The translations under genes were made by a program, and so were the position numbers. A stretch of DNA of 64,000 bases from assembly GCF_021213805.1 (NCBI RefSeq), contig NZ_JAJQJI010000009.1, forward strand, positions 62,001 to 126,000. The letters are read 5' to 3'. This document shows positions 17,544 through 27,280 of the stretch, piece after piece (the first letter of the stretch is position 1; the number at the start of each line of letters is the position of its first letter). The notes beneath the pieces are model-generated. The model made no database searches. It was not told the DNA's origin and was given only the letters and a program-made list of their open reading frames with translations. This DNA comes from Mycobacterium sp. MYCO198283. GTDB taxonomy: Bacteria; Actinomycetota; Actinomycetes; Mycobacteriales; Mycobacteriaceae.

Positions 17544-20500
17544 CTACCGCGGACGGTCGAGCAGCGCGTCGATCGCGCGGTAGATCCGCTGCGGCGAGAC
17601 GGGCCGCGGGGTGCCGAGCTGTTGTGCCCACAGGCTCACCCGCAGCTCCTCGATGAGCCACGCGATGTCGGCGACGTCGGCGGCGGCCGCGCGCTCGGCG
17701 GGCAGGGCGGCGACCAGTTCGTCGTAGGCCTGCGCGACGTCGCGCACCTGCGCCATCTTGTCGCGGTCGGCGGCCACCGCATGCGGCAGCCGCTCGAGCC
17801 GCCGCGCAATCGCCGTCAGGTAGCGCGTCAGATCGGCCAGCCGCGCGATCCCGGCGGCGGTGACGAAGCCGGCGGGCAGCAGCCGCGCCAGCTGCTCGCG
17901 AATGTCGGCCAGCGACTCCTGTTGCGCGGCAGGCGGATTCGCGGGCAGTCCGACCTCGACCTGCTGGGCCGCCGCCAGCACCGCGCGCACGCGGCTGAGC
18001 GCGTCGGCGGTGCGCGGCACCAGCGTCTCGGCGATCCGGCTCCGCAGCGCGGTGAAGTCCGCGCGGGTCCACGGCGGTGCGGGCATCGACGCGTCGACGA
18101 CCGCGTCGGCACAGTCGTCGATCAGCGCCGCCAGCGAGCCGTCCGGGTTGGCGCCCAGCAGCAGCCGACTCCGCGGATCGAGCCCGCGCTCGACGGTTTT
18201 CACCGGCGACGGCGTCGCGAGCCGCAGCAGCCGCACAGCGCCCGGCCGCATCGCCGCCCGCTGTTCGGCGGCGGTGGCGAACACCCGGATGTCGACGGCG
18301 CGGCCGGCGTCGCACAGCGCCGGATAGCCGCGGACCGCCCGGCCGTCGACCGACCGTTCGACGGTGCGCGGAAGTTCGTCGAGATCGTCGGGCCAGGTGC
18401 GCAGCCCGCGGCGCTCCCAGTCCCCGGCCACCGCGGCGGCGACCGCCTCGCGGGCCGGCACCGCGAGCCGCTGCTGCAGCGACCCGAGATCCTTGCCGCG
18501 CGCCAGCTCGGTGCCGCCGGAGTCGGTGACCGCGACGGTGAGGCGCAGGTGCGGCGGCAGCTTGTCGAGGTCGAACGCCTCGACGGGGACACTCACGCCG
18601 GTGCGGCGGCGCAGCTCGCCCGCCAGCGCCGGCAGCAGCGGCCCGGCGTCGGGATCGATGTGGGCGAGCACCGCCCGCGCGGTGTCCGGTGCCGGCACGA
18701 AGTTGCGCCGCAGCTCCTTGGGCAGCGACCTGATCAGCGCGGTCACCAGCTCTTCGCGCAACGCCGGTATCTGCCAGGCGAATTCGTCGCCGCCGAGCCG
18801 GGCGAGCACGTCGACCGGGACGTGCACGGTGACGCCGTCGTCGGCGGCGCCCGGGGAGAAGCGGTACGTCAGCGGCAGCGCGAGGTCGCCGGACCGCCAG
18901 GTGTCGGGGCGGTCGGTGGCGGTGTCGTCGCGCAGCAGGTCGTCGCGGGTGAGCGTCAGCAGGTCCGGGGTGCGGTGCCGCTGCTTCTTCCACCAGCCGT
19001 CGAAGTGCCGTGACGACACCACCTCGGCGGGAATCCGGGCGTCGTACCAGGCGTACAGCTCGTCGTCGGTGACCAGCAGGTCGCGCCGGCGGGCGCGCTC
19101 CTCGAGTTCGGCGACCTCCTCGCGCAGCCGGGCGTTGTCGCGGAAGAAGCGGTGCCGGGTCTCCCAGTCGCCCTCGACCAGCGCGTGGCGGATGAAGAAC
19201 TCGCGCGCCACCTCCGGGTCGATCGGCGCGTAGTCCACCCGCCGGCGCGGCACCAGCGGCAGCCCGTAGAGCGTCACCCGTTCGTAGGCCATCGCCGCGC
19301 CGCGTCGCGCGTCCCAGTGCGGCTCGCTGTAGCTGCGTTGCAGCAGACCCGCACCGGCCTGCTCGATGGCCTCGGGCGTGACCCGTGCGCCGGTGCGCCC
19401 ATAGAGCCGGCTGGTCTCCACCAGCTCGGCCACCACGATCCACCGCGGCGGTCGCTTGCTGAGCACCGAGCCGGGCGCCAGGGTGAACTTGGTACTGCGC
19501 GCGCCGTGGAAGTCCCGGGTGTCGCCGTCGCGCAGCCCGATGTGCGACAGCAGCCCCGACAGCACCGCGGCGTGCACGCTCGCCGGCTCGGCCGGTTCGT
19601 CCGACTCGCGGATGCCGAGGTCCCTGGCGATGCTGCGGAGCTGGCCGACCAGGTCCTGCCACTCCCGGATGCGCAGGTAGTGCAGGAACTCGTCGCGGCA
19701 CATCCGCCGGAAGGCGCTACCGGAACGCTCCTGCCGCTGCTCGCGCAGATAGCGCCACAGGTTGAGGTAGGACATGAAGTCGGAGTGCTCGTCGGCGAAC
19801 CGGGCGTGTTTTTGCCGGGCGGCCTCCTCGCGGTCGGCCGGGCGCTCGCGCGGATCGGGGATGGACAGCGCCGCGGCGATCACCAGCACCTCCCGGACGC
19901 AGCCCTCGGTGTCGGCCGCCAGGATCATCCGGCCGAGCCGCGGGTCGACGGGCAGCTGCGCCAGGCGGCGCCCGATCGCGGTGAGCGACCCCGACGGGTC
20001 GAAGGCCCCGAGTTCCTGCAGCAGCGCCACGCCGTCGCGGATGCTGCGCCGCTCCGGCGGGTCCAGGAACGGGAAGTCCTCGATGTCGCCGAGTCGCAGC
20101 GCCGCCATCTGCAGGATCACCGCGGCGAGGTTGGTCCGCAGGATCTCCGGATCGGTGTAGCGGGGCCGGGCGTCGTGGTCGTCCTCGCTGTAGAGCCGGA
20201 TGCAGACGCCCGGGGCGGTGCGGCCGGCCCGGCCGGCGCGCTGTGCCGCCGACGCCTGCGAGATCGGCTCGATCGGCAGCCGCTGCACCTTGGTGCGCCG
20301 GCTGTAGCGGGAGATCCGGGCGGTGCCGGGGTCGATGACGTAGCGGACGCCGGGCACCGTCAGCGATGTCTCGGCGACGTTGGTGGCGAGCACGATGCGC
20401 CGTCGCGCCCGGCTCGGCGTGAACACCTTCTGCTGCTCGGCCGTGGACAGCCGGGCATACAGCGGCAGCACCTCGGTGCCGGCGTCGACGACGCCGCTCA

Positions 20501-21515
20501 ACACGTCGCGGGTGTCGCGGATCTCGCGCTCGCCGGACAGGAACACCAGCACGTCGCCGGGCGGCTCGGCCTCCAGTTCGCGGACCGCGTCGACGATCGC
20601 GTCGGTCTGGTCGCGGACTTCGGATGAGCCGCTTGCGCGAAGACCAGCGGGCGGGGTGCGGACCACCTCGGCGTCGGGGTCATCCGGATCGTCCGGATCA
20701 CGGTGCGGCACCGGCACTTCCAGCGGCCGGTAGCGGATCTCCACCGGATACGTGCGCCCGGACACCTCGACGATCGGCGCCGGGCCGGCGGAGCTGCGGA
20801 AATGCGCGGCGAACCGCTCCGGCTCGATGGTCGCCGAGGTGACGACCACCTTGAGGTCGGGCCGGCGGGGCAGCAGTTCGCGCAGGTAGCCGAGCAGGAA
20901 GTCGATGTTCAGGCTGCGCTCGTGGGCCTCGTCGAGGATCAGCGTGTCGTAGCGCAGCAGCCGGCGGTCGCGCTGGATCTCGGCGAGCAGGATGCCGTCG
21001 GTCATCAGCTTGACCAGCGTGCGGTCGCTCGCCTGGTCGGTGAACCGGACGGTGTAGCCGACGGCCTCACCCAACGGGAGCTGCAGTTCGTCGGCGATGC
21101 GCTGCGCGACGGTGCGGGCCGCCAGCCGGCGGGGCTGCGTGTGGCCGATGGTGCCGCGGATGCCGCGGCCGAGCTCCAGGCAGATCTTGGGCAGCTGCGT
21201 CGTCTTCCCGGATCCGGTGGCGCCGGCGACGACGACGACCTGGTGCTCGCTGATGGCGCGGGCGATGTCGTCGCGCCGCGCGCTGACCGGCAGGTCCGGG
21301 TAGTCGATGGCGGGCACGGCGGCCCGGCGCGTCGCGATCAGCGCCTCGGCGGCGGTGATCTGGTCGGTCAACCTGGCGACCTGCTCGGGTGTCGCGGCGC
21401 GCTTGAGTCTGCGGCCGATGCGGGCCGCGTCGCGCAGCGAGCAGCCGTCGAGGCGGGCCCGCAGCGTGCGCCACTCCTCGCGGGACAGCGGGGTCTGCGG
21501 GGCGGGCACTGGCAC
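17544..21515 (-). CDS. hrpA: ATP-dependent RNA helicase HrpA (DEAH box)
   Basis: 1323 residues, full length for HrpA. Walker A GATGSGKTT at about 98-106, DEAH at about 195-198 in ILDEAHERS, SATIEPERF (motif III), later QRAGRAGR (motif VI), then the HA2/OB-fold region and a long C-terminal DUF3418-type domain ending in LIEELRVSLWAQQLGTPRPVS. It unwinds RNA and is implicated in mRNA processing and ribosome rescue. The start is a GTG without a strong ribosome site. A short odd segment at nucleotides 20626-20657 (PAGLRASGSS) between helicase motifs looks inserted. Confidence 0.93.
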   Translation of the reverse strand: MPVPAPQTPLSREEWRTLRARLDGCSLRDAARIGRRLKRAATPEQVARLTDQITAAEALIATRRAAVPAIDYPDLPVSARRDDIARAISEHQVVVVAGATGSGKTTQLPKICLELGRGIRGTIGHTQPRRLAARTVAQRIADELQLPLGEAVGYTVRFTDQASDRTLVKLMTDGILLAEIQRDRRLLRYDTLILDEAHERSLNIDFLLGYLRELLPRRPDLKVVVTSATIEPERFAAHFRSSAGPAPIVEVSGRTYPVEIRYRPLEVPVPHRDPDDPDDPDAEVVRTPPAGLRASGSSEVRDQTDAIVDAVRELEAEPPGDVLVFLSGEREIRDTRDVLSGVVDAGTEVLPLYARLSTAEQQKVFTPSRARRRIVLATNVAETSLTVPGVRYVIDPGTARISRYSRRTKVQRLPIEPISQASAAQRAGRAGRTAPGVCIRLYSEDDHDARPRYTDPEILRTNLAAVILQMAALRLGDIEDFPFLDPPERRSIRDGVALLQELGAFDPSGSLTAIGRRLAQLPVDPRLGRMILAADTEGCVREVLVIAAALSIPDPRERPADREEAARQKHARFADEHSDFMSYLNLWRYLREQRQERSGSAFRRMCRDEFLHYLRIREWQDLVGQLRSIARDLGIRESDEPAEPASVHAAVLSGLLSHIGLRDGDTRDFHGARSTKFTLAPGSVLSKRPPRWIVVAELVETSRLYGRTGARVTPEAIEQAGAGLLQRSYSEPHWDARRGAAMAYERVTLYGLPLVPRRRVDYAPIDPEVAREFFIRHALVEGDWETRHRFFRDNARLREEVAELEERARRRDLLVTDDELYAWYDARIPAEVVSSRHFDGWWKKQRHRTPDLLTLTRDDLLRDDTATDRPDTWRSGDLALPLTYRFSPGAADDGVTVHVPVDVLARLGGDEFAWQIPALREELVTALIRSLPKELRRNFVPAPDTARAVLAHIDPDAGPLLPALAGELRRRTGVSVPVEAFDLDKLPPHLRLTVAVTDSGGTELARGKDLGSLQQRLAVPAREAVAAAVAGDWERRGLRTWPDDLDELPRTVERSVDGRAVRGYPALCDAGRAVDIRVFATAAEQRAAMRPGAVRLLRLATPSPVKTVERGLDPRSRLLLGANPDGSLAALIDDCADAVVDASMPAPPWTRADFTALRSRIAETLVPRTADALSRVRAVLAAAQQVEVGLPANPPAAQQESLADIREQLARLLPAGFVTAAGIARLADLTRYLTAIARRLERLPHAVAADRDKMAQVRDVAQAYDELVAALPAERAAAADVADIAWLIEELRVSLWAQQLGTPRPVSPQRIYRAIDALLDRPR

Positions 21516-21562
21516 CAGGATAGGCGGGTGGCCGCGGCGTAGGCTTTCCGCCAGGAGAGCCT

Positions 21563-21691
21563 ATGACCATCGCCATCGTTGTCGTGCTGTCGCTGGTAGC
21601 GCTCGGGCTTGTCGTCGACGGCCTGCTGCGGCTGCGGACCTATCTGAACAAACCCGTCACCCCGCCCCCCGACGAGCCCCCGACGGCGTGA
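21563..21691 (+). CDS. Small single-pass membrane protein (42 residues)
   Basis: ATG 21563 after AGGAGAG gives MTIAIVVVLSLVALGLVVDG, a membrane helix, followed by LLRLRTYLNK and a Pro/Glu tail. The stop overlaps the GTG of the next gene by 4 bases (GTGA), which supports real translation and coupling. No known family recognised. It may anchor or regulate the kinase-like protein encoded next. Confidence 0.65.
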   Translation: MTIAIVVVLSLVALGLVVDGLLRLRTYLNKPVTPPPDEPPTA

Positions 21692-22464
21692 GCGGCGTGG
21701 CCGAGGAGCTGCTGGCCCGCTGGCAGCTGACCCCCGACGGCGACCCGGTGACCGGGCACAGCTCGCAGCTTCTCCCGGTACGCACCGGCGCCGGTGCGGC
21801 GGCGATGCTCAAGGTCGGCGGCTCACCGGTCGAGCACCTGGCGCTGCGGCGCTGGGACGGCGACGGCGCGGCCCGGCTGCTGCGCGCCGACCCGCCGCGG
21901 CGTGCGCTGCTGATCGAGCGCCTGGGGCGCGACCTGCGGTCGGTGCCCGACGACGAGGCGTGTGAGGTGATCGCCGGCCTGTACCGGCGGCTGCACGTCC
22001 CGGTCCACCCGAAGCTGCCGTCGCTGTCCGCGGAGGTGGAGCGGCGGGCTGCCGAGCTGGCGGCGCTGCCCCGCAACGCCGCGGTGCCGCACCGGCTCGT
22101 CGAGCAGGCCGTCACGCTGAGCCGGGAACTGGCCGGCGGGCGCGACACCGCCGTGCTGCACGGCAACCTGCACGCCGGCACCGTCCTCGCCGGCGAGCGC
22201 GTGCCGTGGCTTGCCGTCGGGCCCGACCCGTGCAACGGCGATCCGCCCGCCGAGCTCGCGCCGATGCTGCTGCACGCCGCGGGCGAGCGGTCCGACGACC
22301 TGCGCGCCGCGATCCGGCGCCGGTTCTTCGCGCTCGTGGACGCTGCCGGGTTCGACGAGGAGCGGGCCCGCGCCTGGGTGGTGGTGCGCAGCGTGCACGC
22401 GGCGCTCGCCGATCCGGCGCGGATGACGGCGGGCGTCGCCGTCGCCAAGGCCGTGCAGGGCTGA
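21688..22464 (+). CDS. APH-like phosphotransferase with degenerate catalytic residues
   Basis: 258 residues, GTG start coupled to the membrane peptide gene. It aligns by eye with the aminoglycoside/hydroxyurea phosphotransferase (APH(6)-like) family: AMLKVGG with the ATP Lys (K42), [24 protein letters not shown], and [26 protein letters not shown]. The catalytic HGDxxxxN is here HGNLHAGT (Asp to Asn160, Asn to Thr165), and the metal-binding DP is GP (Gly178). It is likely a pseudokinase or an atypical enzyme. It is followed 19 bases later by selO, itself a kinase-fold protein. Confidence 0.75.
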   Translation: MSGVAEELLARWQLTPDGDPVTGHSSQLLPVRTGAGAAAMLKVGGSPVEHLALRRWDGDGAARLLRADPPRRALLIERLGRDLRSVPDDEACEVIAGLYRRLHVPVHPKLPSLSAEVERRAAELAALPRNAAVPHRLVEQAVTLSRELAGGRDTAVLHGNLHAGTVLAGERVPWLAVGPDPCNGDPPAELAPMLLHAAGERSDDLRAAIRRRFFALVDAAGFDEERARAWVVVRSVHAALADPARMTAGVAVAKAVQG

Positions 22465-22483
22465 CGCTCGTACGCTGGACGGG

Positions 22484-23947
22484 GTGAGTGCCGCACCCGA
22501 GACCACCGTCGCCCTGCAGGACCGCTTCGCCCGCGAGCTGCCCGAGCTGACGGTCCGCTGGCAGGCCGAGGCCACGCCCGCACCGCGGCTCTTGGTGCTC
22601 AACGAGCCGCTGGCCGCCGAGCTCGGGCTCGACACCGAGTGGCTGCGCTCCCCCGCGGGGCTCGGGTTGCTGACCGGCACGGCGGTGCCCGCCGGTGCCA
22701 CGCCCGTGGCGCAGGCCTACGCCGGCCACCAGTTCGGCGGCTTCGTGCCGCGGCTCGGCGATGGGCGGGCGCTCTTGGTCGGCGAGCTGTCCGGCGCCGA
22801 CGGCGGCATCCGCGACCTGCACCTCAAGGGCGCCGGGCGCACCCCGTTCGCCCGCGGCGGCGACGGGCTGGCAGCGGTCGGCCCGATGCTGCGGGAGTAC
22901 ATCGTCAGCGAGGCGATGCATGCGCTCGGCATCCCGACCACCCGCTCGCTGTCGGTGGTGGCGACCGGCCGCGAGGTGCACCGCGACGCCGTGCTCGACG
23001 GCGCGGTGCTGGCCCGCGTCGCCGCCAGCCACCTGCGGGTGGGCACGTTCCAGTACGCCGCGCTCACCGGCGGCCCCGACCTCACGCGCCGGCTCGCCGA
23101 CCACGCGATCGCCCGCCACTATCCCGCCGCCGCGCAGGCCGAACACCCGTACCGCGCGCTGTTCGAGGCGGTGCTGGCGGCGCAGGCGGCGCTGGTCGCC
23201 CGGTGGATGCTCGTCGGCTTCATCCACGGCGTGATGAACACCGACAACATGACGATCTCCGGCGAGACCATCGACTACGGGCCGTGCGCGTTCATGGACT
23301 ACTTCGACCCGGCGACGGTGTTCAGCTCGATCGACTACGCCGGCCGCTACGCCTACGGCAACCAGCCGGCGATCGCCCAGTGGAACCTGGCGCGCTTCGC
23401 CGAGACGCTGCTGCCGCTGCTGCACGACGACTCCGAGCAGGCGATCGCGCTGGCGACCGAATCGCTCGGCGAGTTCCCGCGGCGCTATCAGCAGGCGTGG
23501 GGTGCGGGCATCCGCGCGAAACTCGGGCTCTCCACCGCTGCCGCCGCCGACACCGTCGATCCGCTCGTCGACGACCTGCTGGCGCTGCTGCAGCGCAACC
23601 GCGTCGACTTCACCTCGTTCTTCCACCACCTCGCGGCCGCGGCGGCCGGCGACACCGAACCCGCGCGCGCCCAGGTGCTCGACCTCGCCGCCGCCGACGC
23701 CTGGATCGCGCGCTGGCGGGAGCTCGGCCCGGACGCGGCGCTGATGCGCCGGACCAACCCGGTGTACATCCCGCGCAACCACCTGGTCGAGGAGGCGCTC
23801 GCGGCCGCCACGTCCGGCGACCTGGCTCCGATGCACCGCCTGCTCGACGCCGTGACCGCGCCGTTCGACGAGCGGCCCGAATTGGCGCGCTACGCCGAAC
23901 CCGGCGCCGACGACCCCGGCGCCTACCAGACGTTCTGCGGCACCTGA
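22484..23947 (+). CDS. selO: SelO/YdiU family protein adenylyltransferase
   Basis: 487 residues from a GTG at 22484. Conserved segments: [36 protein letters not shown] (nucleotide-binding glycine loop and Lys), [49 protein letters not shown] (catalytic and metal-binding region) and a late NPVYIPRNH. SelO is a pseudokinase-fold enzyme that transfers AMP from ATP to Ser/Thr/Tyr of target proteins in redox stress. No selenocysteine is expected in bacterial forms. It converges on a monooxygenase gene with one base between the stops. Confidence 0.93.
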   Translation: MSAAPETTVALQDRFARELPELTVRWQAEATPAPRLLVLNEPLAAELGLDTEWLRSPAGLGLLTGTAVPAGATPVAQAYAGHQFGGFVPRLGDGRALLVGELSGADGGIRDLHLKGAGRTPFARGGDGLAAVGPMLREYIVSEAMHALGIPTTRSLSVVATGREVHRDAVLDGAVLARVAASHLRVGTFQYAALTGGPDLTRRLADHAIARHYPAAAQAEHPYRALFEAVLAAQAALVARWMLVGFIHGVMNTDNMTISGETIDYGPCAFMDYFDPATVFSSIDYAGRYAYGNQPAIAQWNLARFAETLLPLLHDDSEQAIALATESLGEFPRRYQQAWGAGIRAKLGLSTAAAADTVDPLVDDLLALLQRNRVDFTSFFHHLAAAAAGDTEPARAQVLDLAAADAWIARWRELGPDAALMRRTNPVYIPRNHLVEEALAAATSGDLAPMHRLLDAVTAPFDERPELARYAEPGADDPGAYQTFCGT

Positions 23948-23948
23948 C

Positions 23949-25100
23949 TCACCTCCGGGCGACCGCAGCCAGGTATCGGCTGATCGCCGCGGCGAGCGGG
24001 GTCGCCTGCCGCCGGAACGACCGCAGCGGCCCGATCAGCGGCTCGTCGTAGCCGGCGAACCACAGGCCCGGCGCGGCGCTGCGCACCCCGTTGCTCACCG
24101 GATGGCCGGCCGCGTCGAGCACCCCGAGGTGGCCGACGAGCGGCGCGAGCCCGGGGTGGTAGCCGGTCGCCGCGATGACGACGTCCGGGGTGATCCGGCG
24201 GCCGTCGGCCAGCTCGACGTGCGGTCCGTCGAACGACGCGACGGGCGGCACCACCGTGACGCGGCCGGCCTTGACGTGCGCGACGAGCTCGTCGGCCAGG
24301 ATCGGGATGCGGGCGTCGCGCTCGAGCGCGGTGAGGATGCCCTCGCGCGGCGGCGGCAGGCCACGCGCCCGCAGGTCACCGAACCACAGCCGGCTGGCGA
24401 CCGCGGCGGTCCGGTTCGCCGCACCGGCGGGCAGCCGGCCCAGCGGACCGGTGAACGCGTCGACCGGGATGCCCGCGACCGCCCGGGGCACCAGGTGCGG
24501 CGGCGTGCGCACCGCCATGGTGACGCTGCGCGCGACGCCGTCGCACAGCTGGCCGACGATGTCGGTGGCGGTGTTGCCGGCGCCCACCACCAGGACGTCG
24601 CGGCGAAGGAACGGCCACCGGTCGCGGTAGTCGGCGGCGTGCAGCAGCGTGCCGGTGAAGGCGTCGGCGCCCGGCCAGCCCGGCAGCTGCCGCGTGCGGT
24701 AGTTGCCGGTCGCGACGACCACCGCCGAGCTGAGCACCGGCCCGCCGTCGGTGTCGATGCACCACGCCTCGCCGTCGCGGTCGATGCTTCGGACCGCCAC
24801 CCGCAGCCGCAGCCGCAGCCGTTGCCGGCGCACGTAGTCGTCGAAGTAGCCGACCATGTCGTCGCGGGTGGGCCAGCGGCCGTGACGCAGCGGGATCCGC
24901 TGTCCCGGCAGGTGCGACCAGAACCCGCAGGTGTTCAGCCGGAAACCCTCGTAGAGCCGGCGCCACGACGCCGCGGGGGCGGCGGCCCGGTCGACGACCA
25001 GCGCATCGACGCCCTGCTCGACGCGCAGCTGCCTCGCGATCGCCAGCCCGCACGGACCGGCGCCGACGACCACCGCGGGCTCGCGCGACGTCTCGGCCAC
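23949..25100 (-). CDS. Flavin-containing monooxygenase-like oxidoreductase
   Basis: 383 residues from GTG 25098-25100. VVVGAGPCGLAIARQLR is the FAD motif, FRLNTCGFWSHLPG follows in the substrate region, VLVVGAGNTATDIVGQL is the NADPH motif (about residue 170), and VVIAATGYHP is the ATG motif of FMO-type enzymes. LWFAGYDEPLIGPLRS is the C-terminal FAD contact. It is shorter than Baeyer-Villiger enzymes and has no clear FxGxxxHxxxW fingerprint, only FTGTLLHAADYRD. Likely an N- or C-hydroxylating flavoprotein; substrate unknown. Confidence 0.8.
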   Translation of the reverse strand: MAETSREPAVVVGAGPCGLAIARQLRVEQGVDALVVDRAAAPAASWRRLYEGFRLNTCGFWSHLPGQRIPLRHGRWPTRDDMVGYFDDYVRRQRLRLRLRVAVRSIDRDGEAWCIDTDGGPVLSSAVVVATGNYRTRQLPGWPGADAFTGTLLHAADYRDRWPFLRRDVLVVGAGNTATDIVGQLCDGVARSVTMAVRTPPHLVPRAVAGIPVDAFTGPLGRLPAGAANRTAAVASRLWFGDLRARGLPPPREGILTALERDARIPILADELVAHVKAGRVTVVPPVASFDGPHVELADGRRITPDVVIAATGYHPGLAPLVGHLGVLDAAGHPVSNGVRSAAPGLWFAGYDEPLIGPLRSFRRQATPLAAAISRYLAAVARR

Positions 25101-25174
25101 GAGCGCCGCATTCCCGCTGCCGCCGCGTTCTAAGCGCCGCCCCGGCCGGCGCCGGCTGCTCTACGCTTTCGGGC

Positions 25175-25843
25175 ATGACCGACCCCGATAAGGCCGCAGA
25201 CCGCCGCGAGATCACCGACGCCCTGCTCACCGCGCTCGACCGCCGCCACGAGGTGCTCGACGCGATCGTCGAGGCGTCGGACCGGGCGGCCGCGGTCGCG
25301 GCGATCAGCGCACTGCTCGGCACGTCGGCGGCGGGCGGCGAGGCCGTGATCGGCATGTCCTTCGAGCAGCTCACCCGCGAGTCGCGCCGCCTGATCGCCC
25401 GCGAGCTCGACGACTTGAACAGCCAGCTGACGTTCACGCTCGGCGAGCGGCCCGCCAGCTCCGGCGACAGCCTGCAGCTGCGGCTGTTCTCCCCGACCGA
25501 GGACCGCGACATCTTCGCCGCCCGCACCGCCGACGTGGGGTCCGCGGGCGACGGGTCGGGCGCACCGGCCGCCGACCTCGACGACGAGATCGTCGCGGCC
25601 CGGTCCCGCGTCGAGGCCGAGGAGGCCGCCTGGTTCGTCGCCGTCGACGGCGCGCAGAAGGTCGGCATGGTGTTCGGCGAACTCGTCGACGGCGAGGTGA
25701 ACGTCCGGATCTGGATCCATCCCGACCACCGGCAGCGCGGCTACGGCACCGCCGCGCTGCGCAAGTCGCGCTCGGAGATGGCGTCGTACTTCCCGGCGGT
25801 GCCGATGGTGGTCCGCGCGCCCGCCGCGGTGCCCGGCCGGTGA
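25175..25843 (+). CDS. GNAT acetyltransferase with a GyrA tower-like N-terminal domain
   Basis: 222 residues. Residues about 12-80 (ITDALLTALDRRHEVLDAIV, SDRAAAVAAISALLG, AVIGMSFEQLTRESRRLIAREL) match, position for position, the coiled-coil tower and end segment of GyrA (ALD..DEVI.LIRAS...A...L, QAILDMQLRRLT..ER). Residues about 95-220 are a GNAT fold: an early RLFSPTED strand, EEAAWFVAVDGAQKVGMVFGEL, and acetyl-CoA loop HRQRGYGTAAL. The reaction would be acetylation of an unknown amine. It is coupled by GTGA to the DUF1990 gene. Confidence 0.75.
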   Translation: MTDPDKAADRREITDALLTALDRRHEVLDAIVEASDRAAAVAAISALLGTSAAGGEAVIGMSFEQLTRESRRLIARELDDLNSQLTFTLGERPASSGDSLQLRLFSPTEDRDIFAARTADVGSAGDGSGAPAADLDDEIVAARSRVEAEEAAWFVAVDGAQKVGMVFGELVDGEVNVRIWIHPDHRQRGYGTAALRKSRSEMASYFPAVPMVVRAPAAVPGR

Positions 25844-26361
25844 GCGGCGCCCTCGCCCGCCGGCGGCTGGCCCGGTTCGCCACCCGGACGTTCAGTTATC
25901 CGGAGGTGGGCGCCACCCGCGGCGAGCTGCCCGCCGGTTACGACCACATCCGGCGGTCACAGGTCATCGGCCGCGGCACCGAATGTTTCGACTTCGCTTC
26001 CGACGCGGTGCGGCGGTGGGCGCTGCAGCGTGCCACCGGGCTGCCGGTGACCGCGGGCACCGAGCGGGCCGAGCCCGGTTCGGTCGTGGTGATCGGCGCC
26101 GGACCGCTCACCGTGCCGTGCCGCGTGGTGTACGTCGTCGACGAACCCGACCGCCGCGGCTTCGCCTACGGCACGCTGCACGGCCACCCAGAGGCCGGCG
26201 AGCAGCGGTTCGTCGTCCGCCACGACCCGGCCACCGACGACGTCCACCTCGAGATCACCGCGTTCTCCAAACCCGGCACGGCGCTGACCACGCTGGTCGC
26301 GCCGCTGACCCGCGCGCTCGCCCGGGCGACCATCTCCCGCTACTTCCGCGCATTCGACTGA
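25840..26361 (+). CDS. DUF1990 family protein
   Basis: 173 residues, GTG start overlapping the GNAT stop by 4 bases. RTFSYPEVGATRG at the N-terminus, GYDHIRRSQVIGRGTECFDFA, then VVVIGAGPLTVPCRVVYVVDE, GFAYGTLHGHPEAGEQRFVV and VHLEITAFSKPGT are the recognisable blocks of DUF1990, a small family in actinobacteria and plants. Structures in related families suggest a START/lipid-binding-like beta barrel, but the function is unknown. Coupled to the GNAT gene; the relation between them is not evident. Confidence 0.8.
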   Translation: MSGALARRRLARFATRTFSYPEVGATRGELPAGYDHIRRSQVIGRGTECFDFASDAVRRWALQRATGLPVTAGTERAEPGSVVVIGAGPLTVPCRVVYVVDEPDRRGFAYGTLHGHPEAGEQRFVVRHDPATDDVHLEITAFSKPGTALTTLVAPLTRALARATISRYFRAFD

Positions 26362-26410
26362 GCGGGCGGCCCGTCGTTTGGGCCGCGACCCTTCGGGTAT
26401 CGCGCTGTGT

Positions 26411-27280
26411 GTGGACGCAACCGCTCGGACCATCCTCATCACCGGCGCGTCGAGCGGCATCGGCCGGGAGACCGCGCTGTTACTCGCCGCCCGCGGCGAC
26501 CGGCTGATCCTCACGGCCCGCGGCGCGGAGGGCCTGGCGCAGATCGCCGCCGAGTGCCGCGGCGCCGGCGCCGCCGACGTGCTCGCCCGGCCCACCGACA
26601 TCTCCGAGCGCGACCAGGTCGTCGAGCTGTTCGACGCAGCCGTGGCGCAGTTCGGCGGCATCGACGTCGTGATCCAGAACGCGGCGATCGCGGTGTTCGG
26701 CCGGTTCGCCGACGTGCCCGCCGACATCTTCGACACCGTCATCAAGACCAACGTCGTCGGCGCCGCCAACGTGGCGCGCTGCGCGGTGCAGCACTTCCGC
26801 GACCGCGGGCAGGGCCACCTGCTGATCGTCGGCTCGCTGCTGGGCCACACCGCCGTGCCCTACATGGGCGCCTACGTGATCAGCAAGTTCGCGGTCACCG
26901 CGATGATCCGCACGCTGCGCCAGGAGACCCGGGAGTTGAAGGGCGTCGTCGTGCACGGCATCTACCCCGGCGCCGTGGACACCCCGATCTACCCGCTGTC
27001 GGCCAACTACTTCGGCCGCCGCGCCCGGGTCCAGCCGATCAAGGACCAGCCGTCCAAGCAGGCCAGGGCCATCGTGGCGGCCATCGACAAGCGGCGGTCG
27101 TCGGAACGTCAGGTCGGGCTCGCCAACCGCCCCATCCTGGCCGGCTACCGCGTGCTGCCGCGGGTGTTCGACGCCATGGCCGGCCCGCTGCAGCGCGTCG
27201 GCACATTCACGAAGGACCCCCTCCCACCGACCACCGGCAACGCGATCAAGCCGGTGCCGTCACCGCAGTCCACCCAATAA
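26411..27280 (+). CDS. Short-chain dehydrogenase/reductase
   Basis: 289 residues from GTG 26411; a TTG at 26378 adds eleven unlikely residues. ILITGASSGIGRETALLLAA is the NAD(P) glycine motif, VVIQNAAIA the NNAG-like strand, and GSLLGH...PYMGAYVISKFA supplies Ser, Tyr and Lys of the active site. The C-terminal extension of about 60 residues (FDAMAGPLQRVGTFT) is typical of mycobacterial membrane-associated SDRs. Cofactor and substrate unknown. The stop lies inside a tandem 16-bp repeat. Confidence 0.87.
   Translation: MDATARTILITGASSGIGRETALLLAARGDRLILTARGAEGLAQIAAECRGAGAADVLARPTDISERDQVVELFDAAVAQFGGIDVVIQNAAIAVFGRFADVPADIFDTVIKTNVVGAANVARCAVQHFRDRGQGHLLIVGSLLGHTAVPYMGAYVISKFAVTAMIRTLRQETRELKGVVVHGIYPGAVDTPIYPLSANYFGRRARVQPIKDQPSKQARAIVAAIDKRRSSERQVGLANRPILAGYRVLPRVFDAMAGPLQRVGTFTKDPLPPTTGNAIKPVPSPQSTQ

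Noticed and set aside
25434..25883. Arg-rich minus-strand frame over the GNAT gene
   Set aside because: Composition is typical of a shadow; the plus-strand gene has clear domains and coupling to the next gene.
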